A stretch of 64,000 nt of DNA from Corynebacterium amycolatum (GTDB taxonomy: Bacteria; Actinomycetota; Actinomycetes; Mycobacteriales; Mycobacteriaceae): assembly GCF_016889425.1 (NCBI RefSeq), contig NZ_CP069513.1:372001-436000 (forward strand), in the 5' to 3' direction. This document shows, one piece after another, positions 1 through 10,022 of this stretch. Every line of letters begins with the position of its first letter. The first letter of the stretch is position 1. A program made the position numbers and the translations under genes. Under the pieces are notes generated by a model. That model did no database searches, was not told the origin of the DNA, and was given only the letters and a program-made list of their open reading frames with translations.

Positions 1-1
1 C

Positions 2-907
2 GGGCAAGTCGGCAGCCCGCTCACGGAAGTGCGGCGTGCTCCGGCGCTCTTCGACAGTGAGGGGATGGAGACACGCCAGCACTGGGCGACCTCGGCCGAT
101 GGCACGCGCATTCCGTATCGCATCACCGGCCGATTCGGCGCGGAGGCGGGCGCTGGTACAGGTGATGGCACAGGCGCGGAGACAACCACAGACGCACCCA
201 CTCCGAACCCAGCCCCAACCCTCGTGCACGCCTACGGCGGTTTCGAGGTCTCGCTGGTCCCGCAGTACTCGGCGATCCGTGGCCTGACCTGGCTCGAGCG
301 CGGCGGTTACTTCGTGGAGGCCAACCTGCGTGGCGGTGGCGAATTCGGGCCGGCCTGGCACTCCTCGGTGATCAAGACTGAGCGGATGAGGGTCTATGAG
401 GATCATCAGGCCGTGCTGCGTGATCTGGTTGCGCGTGGCTACTGCACCCGCGAGCAGCTGGGCGTACGTGGCGGCTCCAACGGCGGGCTGCTGACCGCTG
501 TCTGTCTCACTTCCTACCCGGAGTTGGTGGGCGCAGTGGTGTCCCAGGTGCCGCTGGCGGACATGATGCGCTATCACAGGCTGTCCGCGGGAGCCTCATG
601 GATGGCCGAGTATGGAAACCCGGACGACCCCACCGAGCGGGCTGCGATTGCGCAGTATTCGCCAGTCCAACGCGTCGTCAAGCGAGAGCAGCGCGCCTAC
701 CCACCGGCGTTGATTACGACTTCCACCAGGGACGACCGTGTCCACCCGGCGCATGCGCGGAGCCTGGCGTGGCTGCTGGAAGAGGCGGGACAGCCGGTGG
801 ACTATCACGAAAACACAGAGGGCGGGCACGCGGGCGCAGCGGATAATTCGCAGGTCGCGTTCGTCGAGGCACTCATATCTACGTGGCTGTGGAACAAGCT
901 CAAGTAA
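2..907 (+). CDS. Prolyl oligopeptidase (S9A) C-terminal part, 5' cut by window edge
   Basis: Serine peptidase of the prolyl oligopeptidase family. The frame is open to the left edge, so the beta-propeller half lies outside the window. The visible part is the alpha/beta-hydrolase catalytic domain: NLRGGGEFG, the nucleophile elbow RGGSNGG (Ser codon near 476), RDDRVHPAHA carrying the acid, and GGHAG carrying the histidine, so the catalytic triad is complete. A GTG at 29 could be read as a start, but the family is about 700 residues long, so it is internal. A Thr/Ala/Gly-rich insert sits before the HAYGG segment. The M1 peptidase starts 11 bases downstream, probably in the same operon. These enzymes cleave short proline-containing peptides; the substrate here is unknown. 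Confidence 0.9.
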   Translation, partial: GQVGSPLTEVRRAPALFDSEGMETRQHWATSADGTRIPYRITGRFGAEAGAGTGDGTGAETTTDAPTPNPAPTLVHAYGGFEVSLVPQYSAIRGLTWLERGGYFVEANLRGGGEFGPAWHSSVIKTERMRVYEDHQAVLRDLVARGYCTREQLGVRGGSNGGLLTAVCLTSYPELVGAVVSQVPLADMMRYHRLSAGASWMAEYGNPDDPTERAAIAQYSPVQRVVKREQRAYPPALITTSTRDDRVHPAHARSLAWLLEEAGQPVDYHENTEGGHAGAADNSQVAFVEALISTWLWNKLK

Positions 908-917
908 GGTAACAGCC

Positions 918-2378
918 GTGAGTAGCGCTGATTTCACTAATCCATATACCGGTATCGCGTTCAACCTGGGTTTCCGGGTGAACAAATACGAGCTGGACCT
1001 CGACTATCGGGTCGGGCCGAATCGTCTGAAGGCGACGGCGACTCTGCATATCGAGATCAACGCCTGGACCTCGCACATCACGCTCGACTTTGCGGATGCG
1101 CTGGGGGCCGATTCGGTGGATGCGATTTCCGATTCGCAGGCCCACTCTATCGATGTGAAGCGTTGGCGCCATTCGGGTCGTAAGCTGCGAGTCACCTTTG
1201 ACCGCGAGCTAGCTCCCGACGAGACGCTGCGGCTGATTGTCACTTACTCGGGCACGCCACGTCCGGTGCGCTCGAAGTGGGGCGAAATTGGCTGGGAGGA
1301 ATTGGAAAACGGTGCGCTCGTGGCATCGCAGCCGGTGGGCGCGGCGTCGTGGTACCCCTGCGATGACGATCCCGAGGTCAAGGCATTCTACGAGTTCACG
1401 ATGGTCACCGACGCTCCCTACGAGGTCGTCGCACCAGGGCTTGCCGACGCTCCGGTGAACGTGGGCGGATCGCGCCGCCGCTGGCGGTTTGTCACCGAGG
1501 AGCCCATGGCCTCCTACCTGGCCACCATCAATGTCGGCCAGTTTAAGAAGGTCGAGCTGCCGTGTGAAACCTCGACTGTGGTGGCCTGGGTGCCCTCTGA
1601 GCTGGTGGCCAATGCTCGCCATGACTTCCGCGATCAGGGGCGCATGCTCGATGAATTCGCCAAGCTCTTTGGCCCTTACCCCTTCCGCGCTTACCAGGTG
1701 GTCATTTGTGAGGATGACCTGGAGATCCCCATTGAAGCTCAGGGGCTTTCCATCTTCGGTGCCAACCACGCCGACGGCAAGGACACGTGGAATCGACTGA
1801 TCGCCCACGAGTTGTCGCACCAGTGGTTCGGCAACAGTGTCGGCATTTCGCAGTGGCGCGATATCTGGCTCAACGAAGGGTTTGCCTGCTACTCCGAGTG
1901 GGTGTGGTCCGAGGTCAGCGGTGGTGCCAGCGCAGATGTGCACGCCCGCAAGCACTACCTGGATCTGCTTGAGGAAGAGCAGGACATCGTCATCGCCAAC
2001 CCAGGGCCAAAGCTGATGTTCGACGACCGTCTGTACAAGCGCGGCGCGCTGACTGTGCACGCTCTGCGTCTGCTGCTGGGCGACGAGGTGTTCTTCGACC
2101 TGGTGCGCAAGTGGACCACCACTAACCGCCACAGTGTGGTCGATGCAGTGGACTTCCGCGCACTGGCCAACCGCGTGTGCCGTGAGCGTGGCATCACCAC
2201 CTCGCACCTGGATGTCATCTTTGACTCCTGGCTGTCACGCAGCTCCTTGCCGGACTTCCCCACTGACCCAACGCGCTCCCCTGCTGACCAGGGCATCGGC
2301 GATAATGGTGCTCCAATCGTGGACGAGAAGCTGGCTGCTCAGTTTGCAAAGCTCGGCTACTCGAAGGCCAAGGATTAG
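918..2378 (+). CDS. M1 family zinc aminopeptidase-like metallopeptidase
   Basis: 486-residue gluzincin. The zinc site is complete: HELSH at about residues 297-301 and the third ligand Glu in WLNEGFA at about 320, giving the family HExxH-x18-E spacing. A long N-terminal beta domain precedes it. The exopeptidase GxMEN motif of classical aminopeptidase N is replaced by EAQGLSIFG, and the C-terminal ERAP-like domain is absent, as in short actinobacterial members. The start is the GTG at 918, just after the preceding stop; the longer reading from 738 overlaps the oligopeptidase in another frame and its first 60 residues are arginine-rich shadow. It lacks a signal peptide, so it is probably cytoplasmic and recycles peptides with its neighbour. 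Confidence 0.9.
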   Translation: MSSADFTNPYTGIAFNLGFRVNKYELDLDYRVGPNRLKATATLHIEINAWTSHITLDFADALGADSVDAISDSQAHSIDVKRWRHSGRKLRVTFDRELAPDETLRLIVTYSGTPRPVRSKWGEIGWEELENGALVASQPVGAASWYPCDDDPEVKAFYEFTMVTDAPYEVVAPGLADAPVNVGGSRRRWRFVTEEPMASYLATINVGQFKKVELPCETSTVVAWVPSELVANARHDFRDQGRMLDEFAKLFGPYPFRAYQVVICEDDLEIPIEAQGLSIFGANHADGKDTWNRLIAHELSHQWFGNSVGISQWRDIWLNEGFACYSEWVWSEVSGGASADVHARKHYLDLLEEEQDIVIANPGPKLMFDDRLYKRGALTVHALRLLLGDEVFFDLVRKWTTTNRHSVVDAVDFRALANRVCRERGITTSHLDVIFDSWLSRSSLPDFPTDPTRSPADQGIGDNGAPIVDEKLAAQFAKLGYSKAKD

Positions 2379-2396
2379 AGAGCTAGAGGCCTGTCA

Positions 2397-3746
2397 ATGT
2401 CCGGTTTCAAATGGTTGTCGCTGGCCACGATTGTCGCCGCGATAGGCAGCTTCGCGGTGCTGATTATCTCGGCCCGCGCACTTCCCAATGCAGTAAATCT
2501 GCAGTTCGTGGCGTTTTGGGGACTGTTCTTCGCGCTCACGGGTGTTCTCGGCGGGCTGATGCAGGAGACCACGCGTGCAATCGGCGCTGCGGAGTCGCGG
2601 GATCGGGAGCACGATCAGGGGCGGGAGCGGGAAGCCTCGGAAGCAGGTCAAACTCTCGGCGCTCGCCCCATCACAGTTTCCCTGGGCGTCGCCGCAGTTA
2701 CTTTCATCACTATGGCAGTGACAGGTCCGCTGTGGGCCCCACTGGTCGTGCAGGATGACGCCGGCACTGCAATTCTGCTCATGGCCTGTGGCCTTGCTCT
2801 GTACTCCATGCAGGCCACCACCTCGGGTCTGCTCAGCGGCCGCCAACTGTGGGGCCCTTACGCTGCACTAATCATGATCGACATTCTCGTGCGCGTGGCG
2901 CTGGCACTCATCGCCTGGTACTTCGGCTGGGGCCTGCTGGCCTGGTTGATTATCACGGTGTTCGGCACTGTCAGTTGGCTTATTCTCGCGCTGTTTTCCT
3001 CGGCAACCCGCTCGGTCATGTTCGCGCGTGCCGACGTCCCGGTGCGCCGCTTCGTCACTCTCATGGTCACGGCCATGGGCGCATCTGGCGCATCTGCTGT
3101 GCTGGTCACAGGTTTTCCGACAATCGTGAAGATTGCCGGCGAAGCGGTCACCACTGGCACCGGGATAGCCGAATCGCTTACCCCGCCGCATGCCAACAAC
3201 TTCACCGCAGCAGTGACCATTGCGGGAATCGCCTACGCCGTAACGCTGACCCGCGCTCCGCTGCTCATGCCCTTGGAGAAGTTCCAAAACGCCATCATTG
3301 TGAGCTTTGTCCGGCATCGCTCCGAGGGTGTACTGGCAGCGCTGGCCAAGCCGTTGGGGGCGCTGGCTGCTTTCGGCACCTTCGGGGCGGGCCTGGCATG
3401 GCTCATCGGCCCGTGGATTATGACTCTCATCCTGGACGATAGCTATCATGTGTCCGGGCCGGTGCTCGCGGCGCTGACGCTCGGTGCGACGTTGACCGCC
3501 ATGTTGATGATTACCGGCTCGGTCACCTTGGCAGTGGAGAAGCACCATATGTATCTGATCGGTTGGTTGGCTGCGACCACAATCGCCGTTGCCATTCTCT
3601 TCCTCCCTGGGCACCTGTCGGTACGCACGGTCGCAGCTATCGCCGTAGGCTCTGCAGTAGGTGTTGTCATTCACCTGCTTGCGCTACGCACACTTTCCCC
3701 ACGTGCTGCCAGGTCAGCCGTATCGGAGGCTTTTGCGGTGGAGTAA
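2397..3746 (+). CDS. Multi-pass membrane protein, MOP/flippase-like
   Basis: 449 residues with about 12 hydrophobic segments spread over the whole length and a short polar loop near residues 65-80. The pattern resembles MOP-superfamily polysaccharide flippases (Wzx/MurJ/MATE fold), but I see no diagnostic motif. It starts 18 bases after the M1 peptidase and is followed by two GT2 glycosyltransferases and a DUF2304 protein. From memory this order matches M. tuberculosis Rv3630-Rv3632, where the first gene is also a polytopic membrane protein. The inferred role is export of a lipid-linked sugar or glycan for the envelope. Family assignment is moderate and substrate unknown. Confidence 0.7.
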   Translation: MSGFKWLSLATIVAAIGSFAVLIISARALPNAVNLQFVAFWGLFFALTGVLGGLMQETTRAIGAAESRDREHDQGREREASEAGQTLGARPITVSLGVAAVTFITMAVTGPLWAPLVVQDDAGTAILLMACGLALYSMQATTSGLLSGRQLWGPYAALIMIDILVRVALALIAWYFGWGLLAWLIITVFGTVSWLILALFSSATRSVMFARADVPVRRFVTLMVTAMGASGASAVLVTGFPTIVKIAGEAVTTGTGIAESLTPPHANNFTAAVTIAGIAYAVTLTRAPLLMPLEKFQNAIIVSFVRHRSEGVLAALAKPLGALAAFGTFGAGLAWLIGPWIMTLILDDSYHVSGPVLAALTLGATLTAMLMITGSVTLAVEKHHMYLIGWLAATTIAVAILFLPGHLSVRTVAAIAVGSAVGVVIHLLALRTLSPRAARSAVSEAFAVE

Positions 3747-3823
3747 CACCACCCGCATCCGATGCCCCCCCAAAAAAAAGCACCGTCCATATCCCCCTGC
3801 AACTCCCAAGGTTCGAGACTCAC

Positions 3824-4645
3824 ATGTCCACCATCACTAACCTCACGGTTCTCATGACCGTCTACCACCGCGTCGTCCCCGACCAGCTCGATACTGCGCT
3901 GCAGTCGCTGTGGAACCAGACGCGTCCGGCCGCGCGCGTCATTGTGGTCATCGATGGCCCGATTGGGCAGGAACTCGACCGGGTCGTCGTCAAGCATGAA
4001 CAGGCGCATTCGGAGATGACAGTGCTGCGGTGTGCGGAAAATGGTGGCTCGGGAGTGGCTTCGCAGGCGGGTCTTCAGCTGGTGGAAACACCATGGGTGG
4101 CGCGGCTGGATGCGGACGATATTGCGCGTGCGGACCGATTTGAAAAGCAGTGGGACGCGCTGACCGCTGACCCGGAGTTGGATGTATTGGGCAGTGCAAT
4201 GGCGGAGTTCGAGGGCACGCCGAACAATGTGGTGCGCGTGCGGACTCTGCCGCAGACGCACGCCGAAATTGCGCGTTATATCAAGATCAATTCGCCTGTA
4301 AATAACCCCTCCTCGATGCTGCGCACGGCGAAGGTGCGTGAGGTCGGCGGGTATCGCGACATCCGTCTGATGGAAGACTATGACCTCTGGGTGCGCCTCA
4401 TGGCCGCCGGCGCGAAGTTTGAGAATCTGCCCGAGCCGCTGGTGTACTTCCGCGCCGACGGCATGTTCGAGCGGCGGACCTCGCGCGGCATCATCCGCGG
4501 TGAACGCCAGCTCCAGCGCACGCTGGTAGCTGAGGGACTGATTTCCCGGCCGCGGGCGGTGTTTAACTTGGCGGTGCGGACACTTTTCCGACTTTTGCCA
4601 ACTCAGCTCATGTCACGCGCATATCGACGATTGTTTGTGCGGTAG
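3824..4645 (+). CDS. GT2 family glycosyltransferase
   Basis: 273-residue GT-A fold transferase. The N-terminus LTVLMTVYHRVVPDQLDTAL is a typical GT2 opening, VVIDGP follows, the DXD-type metal/nucleotide motif is RLDADDIA, and RLMEDYDLWVRL provides the acceptor-side E/D region (ED-x-D-W type). No membrane segment is visible, so it probably acts at the inner face of the membrane. The ATG at 3824 is chosen because the family match begins there; the longer frame from 3563 is a shadow of the flippase-like gene. A C7-A8 homopolymer at 3763-3778 lies just upstream. Likely transfers a sugar in envelope glycan synthesis; donor and acceptor unknown. Confidence 0.88.
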   Translation: MSTITNLTVLMTVYHRVVPDQLDTALQSLWNQTRPAARVIVVIDGPIGQELDRVVVKHEQAHSEMTVLRCAENGGSGVASQAGLQLVETPWVARLDADDIARADRFEKQWDALTADPELDVLGSAMAEFEGTPNNVVRVRTLPQTHAEIARYIKINSPVNNPSSMLRTAKVREVGGYRDIRLMEDYDLWVRLMAAGAKFENLPEPLVYFRADGMFERRTSRGIIRGERQLQRTLVAEGLISRPRAVFNLAVRTLFRLLPTQLMSRAYRRLFVR

Positions 4646-4656
4646 GCTTCGGAGCG

Positions 4657-5361
4657 ATGACTGACAACATGGATTTCTCGGACACCTGGCTGATTGTGCC
4701 GTGCTACAACGAGGGCCAGGTTATTCGTGAGGTTCTCGAGCACGCTCGCGAGACCTTCCCCAACATTGTCGCGGTCAACGACGGCTCTTCGGATAACTCC
4801 AGCCTGGAGATCCACAGGGCCGGCGCTCACCTGGTCAACCACCCTGTCAATTTGGGTCAAGGTGCCGCTATCCAGACCGGCGTGGAATACGCTCGCGCGC
4901 AGGCTGGATCGAAGTACTTTGTCACCTTCGACGCCGATGGCCAGCACCAGGTCAAGGACGTCGTCGCTATGGTGCAGCGACTGCGCACCGAACCAATCGA
5001 CATCATTGTGGGAACCCGTTTCGGCCGCCCTCGCGCCGAGGATGACCAGGTGCCGCTGATTAAGCGAATTGTCCTCAAGACGGTAGTCATGTTGTCACCA
5101 CGCACGCGCCGACTCGGGCTTACCGACGCCCACAACGGCCTGCGCGCCTTCAACCGCACGGTGGCAGAGCAACTGAACCTGCGCATGAACGGCATGAGCC
5201 ATGCCTCCGAATTTGTCGAGGTCATGGACAGCAGAGGCTGGCGTACCGCTGAGCAGCCGGTGGATATCCTCTACACGGAATACTCCATGTCCAAAGGGCA
5301 ATCCTTGTTCAACGGTGTCAATATCCTTGCCGACTCCCTGATCTCGAAGAGGCTGCCATGA
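4657..5361 (+). CDS. GT2 polyprenyl-phosphate sugar synthase-like
   Basis: 234-residue GT2 enzyme of the dolichyl-phosphate-mannose synthase type. Key motifs are IVPCYNEGQVI at the N-terminus, VNDGSSD, NLGQGAAIQTG and the metal motif FDADGQHQ. It has no C-terminal membrane domain, so it would need a membrane partner. Its last four bases overlap the DUF2304 start (ATGA), indicating translational coupling. In M. tuberculosis the equivalent pair (Rv3631/Rv3632) has, from memory, been proposed to make polyprenyl-phospho-glucose with the DUF2304 partner assisting. I infer the same kind of lipid-linked sugar donor synthesis here, sugar identity unproven. Confidence 0.88.
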   Translation: MTDNMDFSDTWLIVPCYNEGQVIREVLEHARETFPNIVAVNDGSSDNSSLEIHRAGAHLVNHPVNLGQGAAIQTGVEYARAQAGSKYFVTFDADGQHQVKDVVAMVQRLRTEPIDIIVGTRFGRPRAEDDQVPLIKRIVLKTVVMLSPRTRRLGLTDAHNGLRAFNRTVAEQLNLRMNGMSHASEFVEVMDSRGWRTAEQPVDILYTEYSMSKGQSLFNGVNILADSLISKRLP

Positions 5362-5780
5362 CCGCATCCATCGTTCAAATTATTTTGCTGCTGGCGATGG
5401 TGGGCCTGGTGGCTTACTTCGTCGCTAACCGTCGTAAAGCGCGCGCCAAGGCGGGCGTGAAACTGGGATTCGTCGTTTTCGTCATCGCGTGCCTGTGGGC
5501 AATCGTGCGTCCCGACGATCTGACCGTGGTGGCCAACTGGATTGGTGTGAACCGAGGCACCGATTTGCTGCTCTACGTACTGGTGTTGGCGTTCGTGTTT
5601 ACCACGGTGTCGTCCTACATCCGCTTCCGCGAACAGGAGCTGCGCTACGCACGACTGGCTCGTGCAGTGGCCTTGAAGACCGCTGTGCGTCCGGAAGAAG
5701 AAATTGTGATTTCGGGCAGCCAGAACAGCAGCCAAAAAGACAGCGCGACAAACGTCGAGAACAACGCTCCGTCCGACTAA
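5358..5780 (+). CDS. DUF2304 membrane protein, partner of the GT2 enzyme
   Basis: 140 residues with three hydrophobic helices at about 4-22, 35-50 and 64-84, a basic loop RRKARAKAG between the first two, and a polar tail. DUF2304 proteins regularly follow soluble polyprenyl-phosphate glycosyltransferases and are thought to anchor or activate them. The start codon overlaps the end of the upstream gene (ATGA), which supports a complex. The tail after about residue 110 is polar and low complexity (SGSQNSSQ). Confidence 0.85.
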   Translation: MTASIVQIILLLAMVGLVAYFVANRRKARAKAGVKLGFVVFVIACLWAIVRPDDLTVVANWIGVNRGTDLLLYVLVLAFVFTTVSSYIRFREQELRYARLARAVALKTAVRPEEEIVISGSQNSSQKDSATNVENNAPSD

Positions 5781-5829
5781 TCGGCACGCTAAGCGCATGT
5801 GAATCTGAGGCTGTGGTTCCATAGAAGCC

Positions 5830-6825
5830 ATGAGCGAAGAAAATAAGGACAACATCGCCGCTGACAACAGCAGCGATTCGCAGCAGCCCTCGGCAGACGC
5901 AGCGCCGCAGGGGACACAGCAGGAACCCCAGCAGGCTTCTCAGCCGGTACCCACTGAGCAGGACTTGGAGTCCTGGTCTGCCGACAGTGATGGAAAAACC
6001 AAGTCGTGGTACTCGATTCCGAACGCCGCATGGGCGCTAGCTGTCGTAGCATTGATCGTTGTCGGCGCAGCGGGCTTCTTCGCTGGCTCGCGTTCGGCTA
6101 GCTTCAACGGCGTGAGCACCGTCAACATGGCGGGCGTTGCACCAGGCAAGGGGGAAATTGCGCCTGTACCTGGCCCGAATGGCTCTTTCGACGCCAGCAT
6201 CTACGGCCCAAAGGCGGGAGCGCAGCTAAAGTCCCCGGAGGATATGGACAATGTCCACCGCCGCAATGAAAATGATCCTTTTGCTCTCGGTGCAGTGGAT
6301 GCGCCGGTCGTAATCTCGATCTACTCGGACTTCGAATGCCCGTTCTGCGCGAAGTTCACAAACGAAACCGAGCCTGCCCTCGTGGAAAAGTACGTCAATG
6401 AGGGACTGGTCCGCCTGGAGTGGAACGACATGGCCATCAATGGCGAGAAGGCCATCAAGGACGCTGAGGCCGGCCGTGCCGCGGCAGCTCAGGGCAAGTT
6501 CTGGGAATTCTCCCGTGCGCTGTTTAAGAAGGCCGGCGAGAAGGGCCAGGGCCACCCGGAGTTCACTGAAAAGGAACTGATTGCCGTCGCTCGTGAGGCC
6601 GGTGTGCCGGACATGAAGCGCTTTGAAAAGGAGCTTAAGGACGGCAAGTGGACCGAGGCGGTCGAGAATGCCACCCAGTTCGGTTCCATGCTGGGCATTT
6701 CCGGTACTCCAGGCTTCCTCGTTGGTACTCAGTTCGTCTCGGGCGCACAGCCTGTCGATGTGTTTGAGGACAATATCGAGCTGGCTCTCATCCACGCCAA
6801 GCGCACGGAGGAAGCTGGCAAGTAA
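5830..6825 (+). CDS. Membrane-anchored DsbA-like thiol-disulfide oxidoreductase
   Basis: 331 residues: a Gln/Pro/Asp-rich cytoplasmic N-terminus (about 1-60), one membrane helix at about 66-86, then an extracytoplasmic thioredoxin-like domain with active site ECPFC (Cys about 170 and 173) and a cis-Pro region in GISGTPGFLVG. Domain order and the CPFC site fit the DsbA_4/Rv2969c-type proteins of actinobacteria. Expected to form or shuffle disulfides in secreted and envelope proteins. It is separated from the glycan genes by 49 bases and faces galE convergently; a two-way terminator lies between them. Confidence 0.88.
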   Translation: MSEENKDNIAADNSSDSQQPSADAAPQGTQQEPQQASQPVPTEQDLESWSADSDGKTKSWYSIPNAAWALAVVALIVVGAAGFFAGSRSASFNGVSTVNMAGVAPGKGEIAPVPGPNGSFDASIYGPKAGAQLKSPEDMDNVHRRNENDPFALGAVDAPVVISIYSDFECPFCAKFTNETEPALVEKYVNEGLVRLEWNDMAINGEKAIKDAEAGRAAAAQGKFWEFSRALFKKAGEKGQGHPEFTEKELIAVAREAGVPDMKRFEKELKDGKWTEAVENATQFGSMLGISGTPGFLVGTQFVSGAQPVDVFEDNIELALIHAKRTEEAGK

Positions 6826-6843
6826 CCTGGCTGACTCGCTGCT

Positions 6844-6883
6844 AACTTACGCGGGCGAGTGCACGAAGCCACCCGCGCAAGTT
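6844..6883. terminator. Two-way terminator between dsbA-like gene and galE
   Basis: Arms AACTTACGCGGG (6844-6855) and CCCGCGCAAGTT (6872-6883) pair with one mismatch around a 16-base loop. The site lies between two convergent genes and would serve both. No long T-run on either side, so efficiency is uncertain. Confidence 0.5.
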
Positions 6884-6886
6884 GCG

Positions 6887-7906
<1,020 letters not shown>

Positions 7907-7981
7907 TTAGTAAGGAAAACCGCTTATACGTGTGCCAACCTCACATTGACGGGGTTGATTAGTCTCCCGAGGAATGCGAGA

Positions 7982-9271
7982 TTACTCAGCGCGCTGTGGC
8001 AGGTTGACAGTGGAATTGAAGAAAATAACCAAGCCCATCAGGATGGCGATGACCATACCGCCACCGAGCATGACCGGGTAGGTCATCCAGGAGATGGACT
8101 CGGAGAGCTTGGTCAGAATTGCCGGGAATGCGAAGCCAATGTAGGTCAGGCAGTAGAAGATACCGGTCAGACCAGCCATATCGCGTGGACCAGCGATGCG
8201 CTGTACCTCGTTGAGGCCGGTAAACATGGACAGACCGTAGCCGGCGCCCAACACCAGCGCTGCAATGAACGCCGTCACTGCGGTGGGGTTGGTGGACATC
8301 CATGCGGCCATTCCCATGCCGATAACCACGATGCCAATTGCGATTAGCGAACCGCGGGCGTTGTGCTCGGTCACAAAGCGTGGACCAATCTGCTGAATAC
8401 CAAAACCGCAGAGTAACGCGAACAGTGTGACCATCGCGGAGTAGAACACTGGCTGGGAGACGTGGTCCTGCAGCAACGACGGAATGATTGCGTAGGCAAC
8501 ACCGGCTGCACCGAAGACCCACGGAGCTCCCATCGCGGCGACGAGCAGGAAGCGACGGTTAGTTACCGAAGGGGTACGCAGGGACTCCAAGACCGTCTCG
8601 CGTGGAGCGTTGCTGCCGCCCAGGTGCGGCGACTGGCGGGTCTCCGGCACAGTCAATAGACCGAAGATTGTCGGGATAGAAATCAGGATGTGGATGATAT
8701 AAGCCAGCTGCCCCGGCAGCGGTGCGAACTGCGCTAGCGTGCCGGCAATTCCCGCACCCAGACCAAAGCCCAAGGTCAGAGCCATGGACTGACGCTTCGC
8801 GCCCGAGGTTGACTTGGCCTTGGGGTCAAAGCGCGGATCGGAGAGCTCCTTTACCCACGAGCCGCCCACGGCCATGACAATGCCGACTGCCAAGCCAGAG
8901 ATAAAGCGACCAGTGAGGATAAGCGGGGCGGTAGTCTCGCCCAACGCAATAAGAGTCGACCCCAGAATCGAGAGAACCGGCGCGGCGAGCATCACCGGCT
9001 TACGGCCGATACGGTCCGAGATTGGGCCAGAAATCAGCAGTGCCGGCGCGATGCCGAGGGCGTAGACCAGCAATAGAAGGTCAATGAACACCGGCGCCAG
9101 GTCGGCATTTTCGCGGTACATCACCATCAGCGGCGTGAATTCGTTGCCACCCCACGCGACGGCGAAAACTGCAATTGCGGCGAGCAACCACAACGGCGTG
9201 CCCTTATTGGATTTGGCCCTGCCGTGAGGTACCTCATTTTCATTGCCGTTAGTTCCTGCGTGAGAAGACAT
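7982..9271 (-). CDS. MFS transporter
   Basis: 429 residues with about 12 membrane helices and a hydrophilic 25-residue N-terminus. The loop 2-3 signature DRIGRKPVML and ISGLAVGIVMAVGG in helix 4-5 mark the major facilitator superfamily, drug/H+ antiporter-like branch. The central loop (DPRFDPKAKSTSGAKRQ) is polar. It reads divergently from the MHS transporter across a 751-base spacer. Substrate cannot be deduced. Confidence 0.85.
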   Translation of the reverse strand: MSSHAGTNGNENEVPHGRAKSNKGTPLWLLAAIAVFAVAWGGNEFTPLMVMYRENADLAPVFIDLLLLVYALGIAPALLISGPISDRIGRKPVMLAAPVLSILGSTLIALGETTAPLILTGRFISGLAVGIVMAVGGSWVKELSDPRFDPKAKSTSGAKRQSMALTLGFGLGAGIAGTLAQFAPLPGQLAYIIHILISIPTIFGLLTVPETRQSPHLGGSNAPRETVLESLRTPSVTNRRFLLVAAMGAPWVFGAAGVAYAIIPSLLQDHVSQPVFYSAMVTLFALLCGFGIQQIGPRFVTEHNARGSLIAIGIVVIGMGMAAWMSTNPTAVTAFIAALVLGAGYGLSMFTGLNEVQRIAGPRDMAGLTGIFYCLTYIGFAFPAILTKLSESISWMTYPVMLGGGMVIAILMGLVIFFNSTVNLPQRAE

Positions 9272-10022
9272 GTCGTTTACTTTACGACGGTCCCCAGCGC
9301 CTTACGCACAATGGTGGAAATTTAAGCCACCGGAACTAACCACAAGAGGTGTGCCGAGGGAGCTTCAGGCCTGGCACTACCACCGCCCCAAAATGCCCCT
9401 GAAACCTGGGGCTCACACCCCCGTCTCGGGGTGGCATGTTGCCGACCTTGCTTCCCTGCCCCATCCGGGGGCAGTGTCCTTTTCGACACTACATCGTTAT
9501 TGTTCTGTTATTTTTTCCGTACCTTGAGCCACTTTTGCCACACCATTCACACAACTTCTGAATATATAATTACAAATTAGTTCAATGTGGGGGTAGTCGA
9601 ACAGCTATAAAACGCAGATTTCCCCTATTTAAGACAATCTCACGCCTAGACGCCCACTAGGTCGCGCAAATTGAGCCAGAAACAGCTCGTCGTTAAGTAG
9701 TGCCCAACACACCCCCTTTTGCACACCCCCGAATCCGCCTATTTCAGGCATGCGTATAAATAAATCGGTCACAAACAAAGGAAATCTACCGCCATTCACC
9801 GACCCCCATTACCCCCGTTGTTCACTTTTTGTCACCGCTCGCTGAAGTTCAAACGCTGGTCGCTACCGGTCTGGCTGTGTAAGAATTCGACACCGTCAAA
9901 CATTCTGTCCTTTCCCCAAGCGCTGGCTGAGAAAAACCTGGGGCGATTTCTGCGCGACCGCTGAGATCACCAAGGTCCTCGATGGCCGTGCGGACGGGTA
10001 TGTAAAGAAAGTCTTGTTTTTT
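9272..10022. other. Long divergent intergenic region between two MFS genes
   Basis: No gene is supported in these 751 bases. Three parts are visible: a GC-rich part (about 9340-9480) with hairpins, for example CTGCCCC/GGGGCAG at 9456-9474 and GGGG/CCCC pairs at 9409-9435; a block at 9479-9501 resembling the tandem operators at 20466-20488 (19 of 23 bases); and an AT-rich stretch (about 9530-9790). The frames in it look like noise. It probably holds two promoters and leader RNAs; I could not match a known riboswitch. Confidence 0.5.

Noticed and set aside
1209..2207. 332-codon open frame on the minus strand
   Set aside because: Lies wholly antisense to the M1 peptidase, which has an intact zinc motif; composition and residues (His/Val-rich) are those of a GC-codon shadow.
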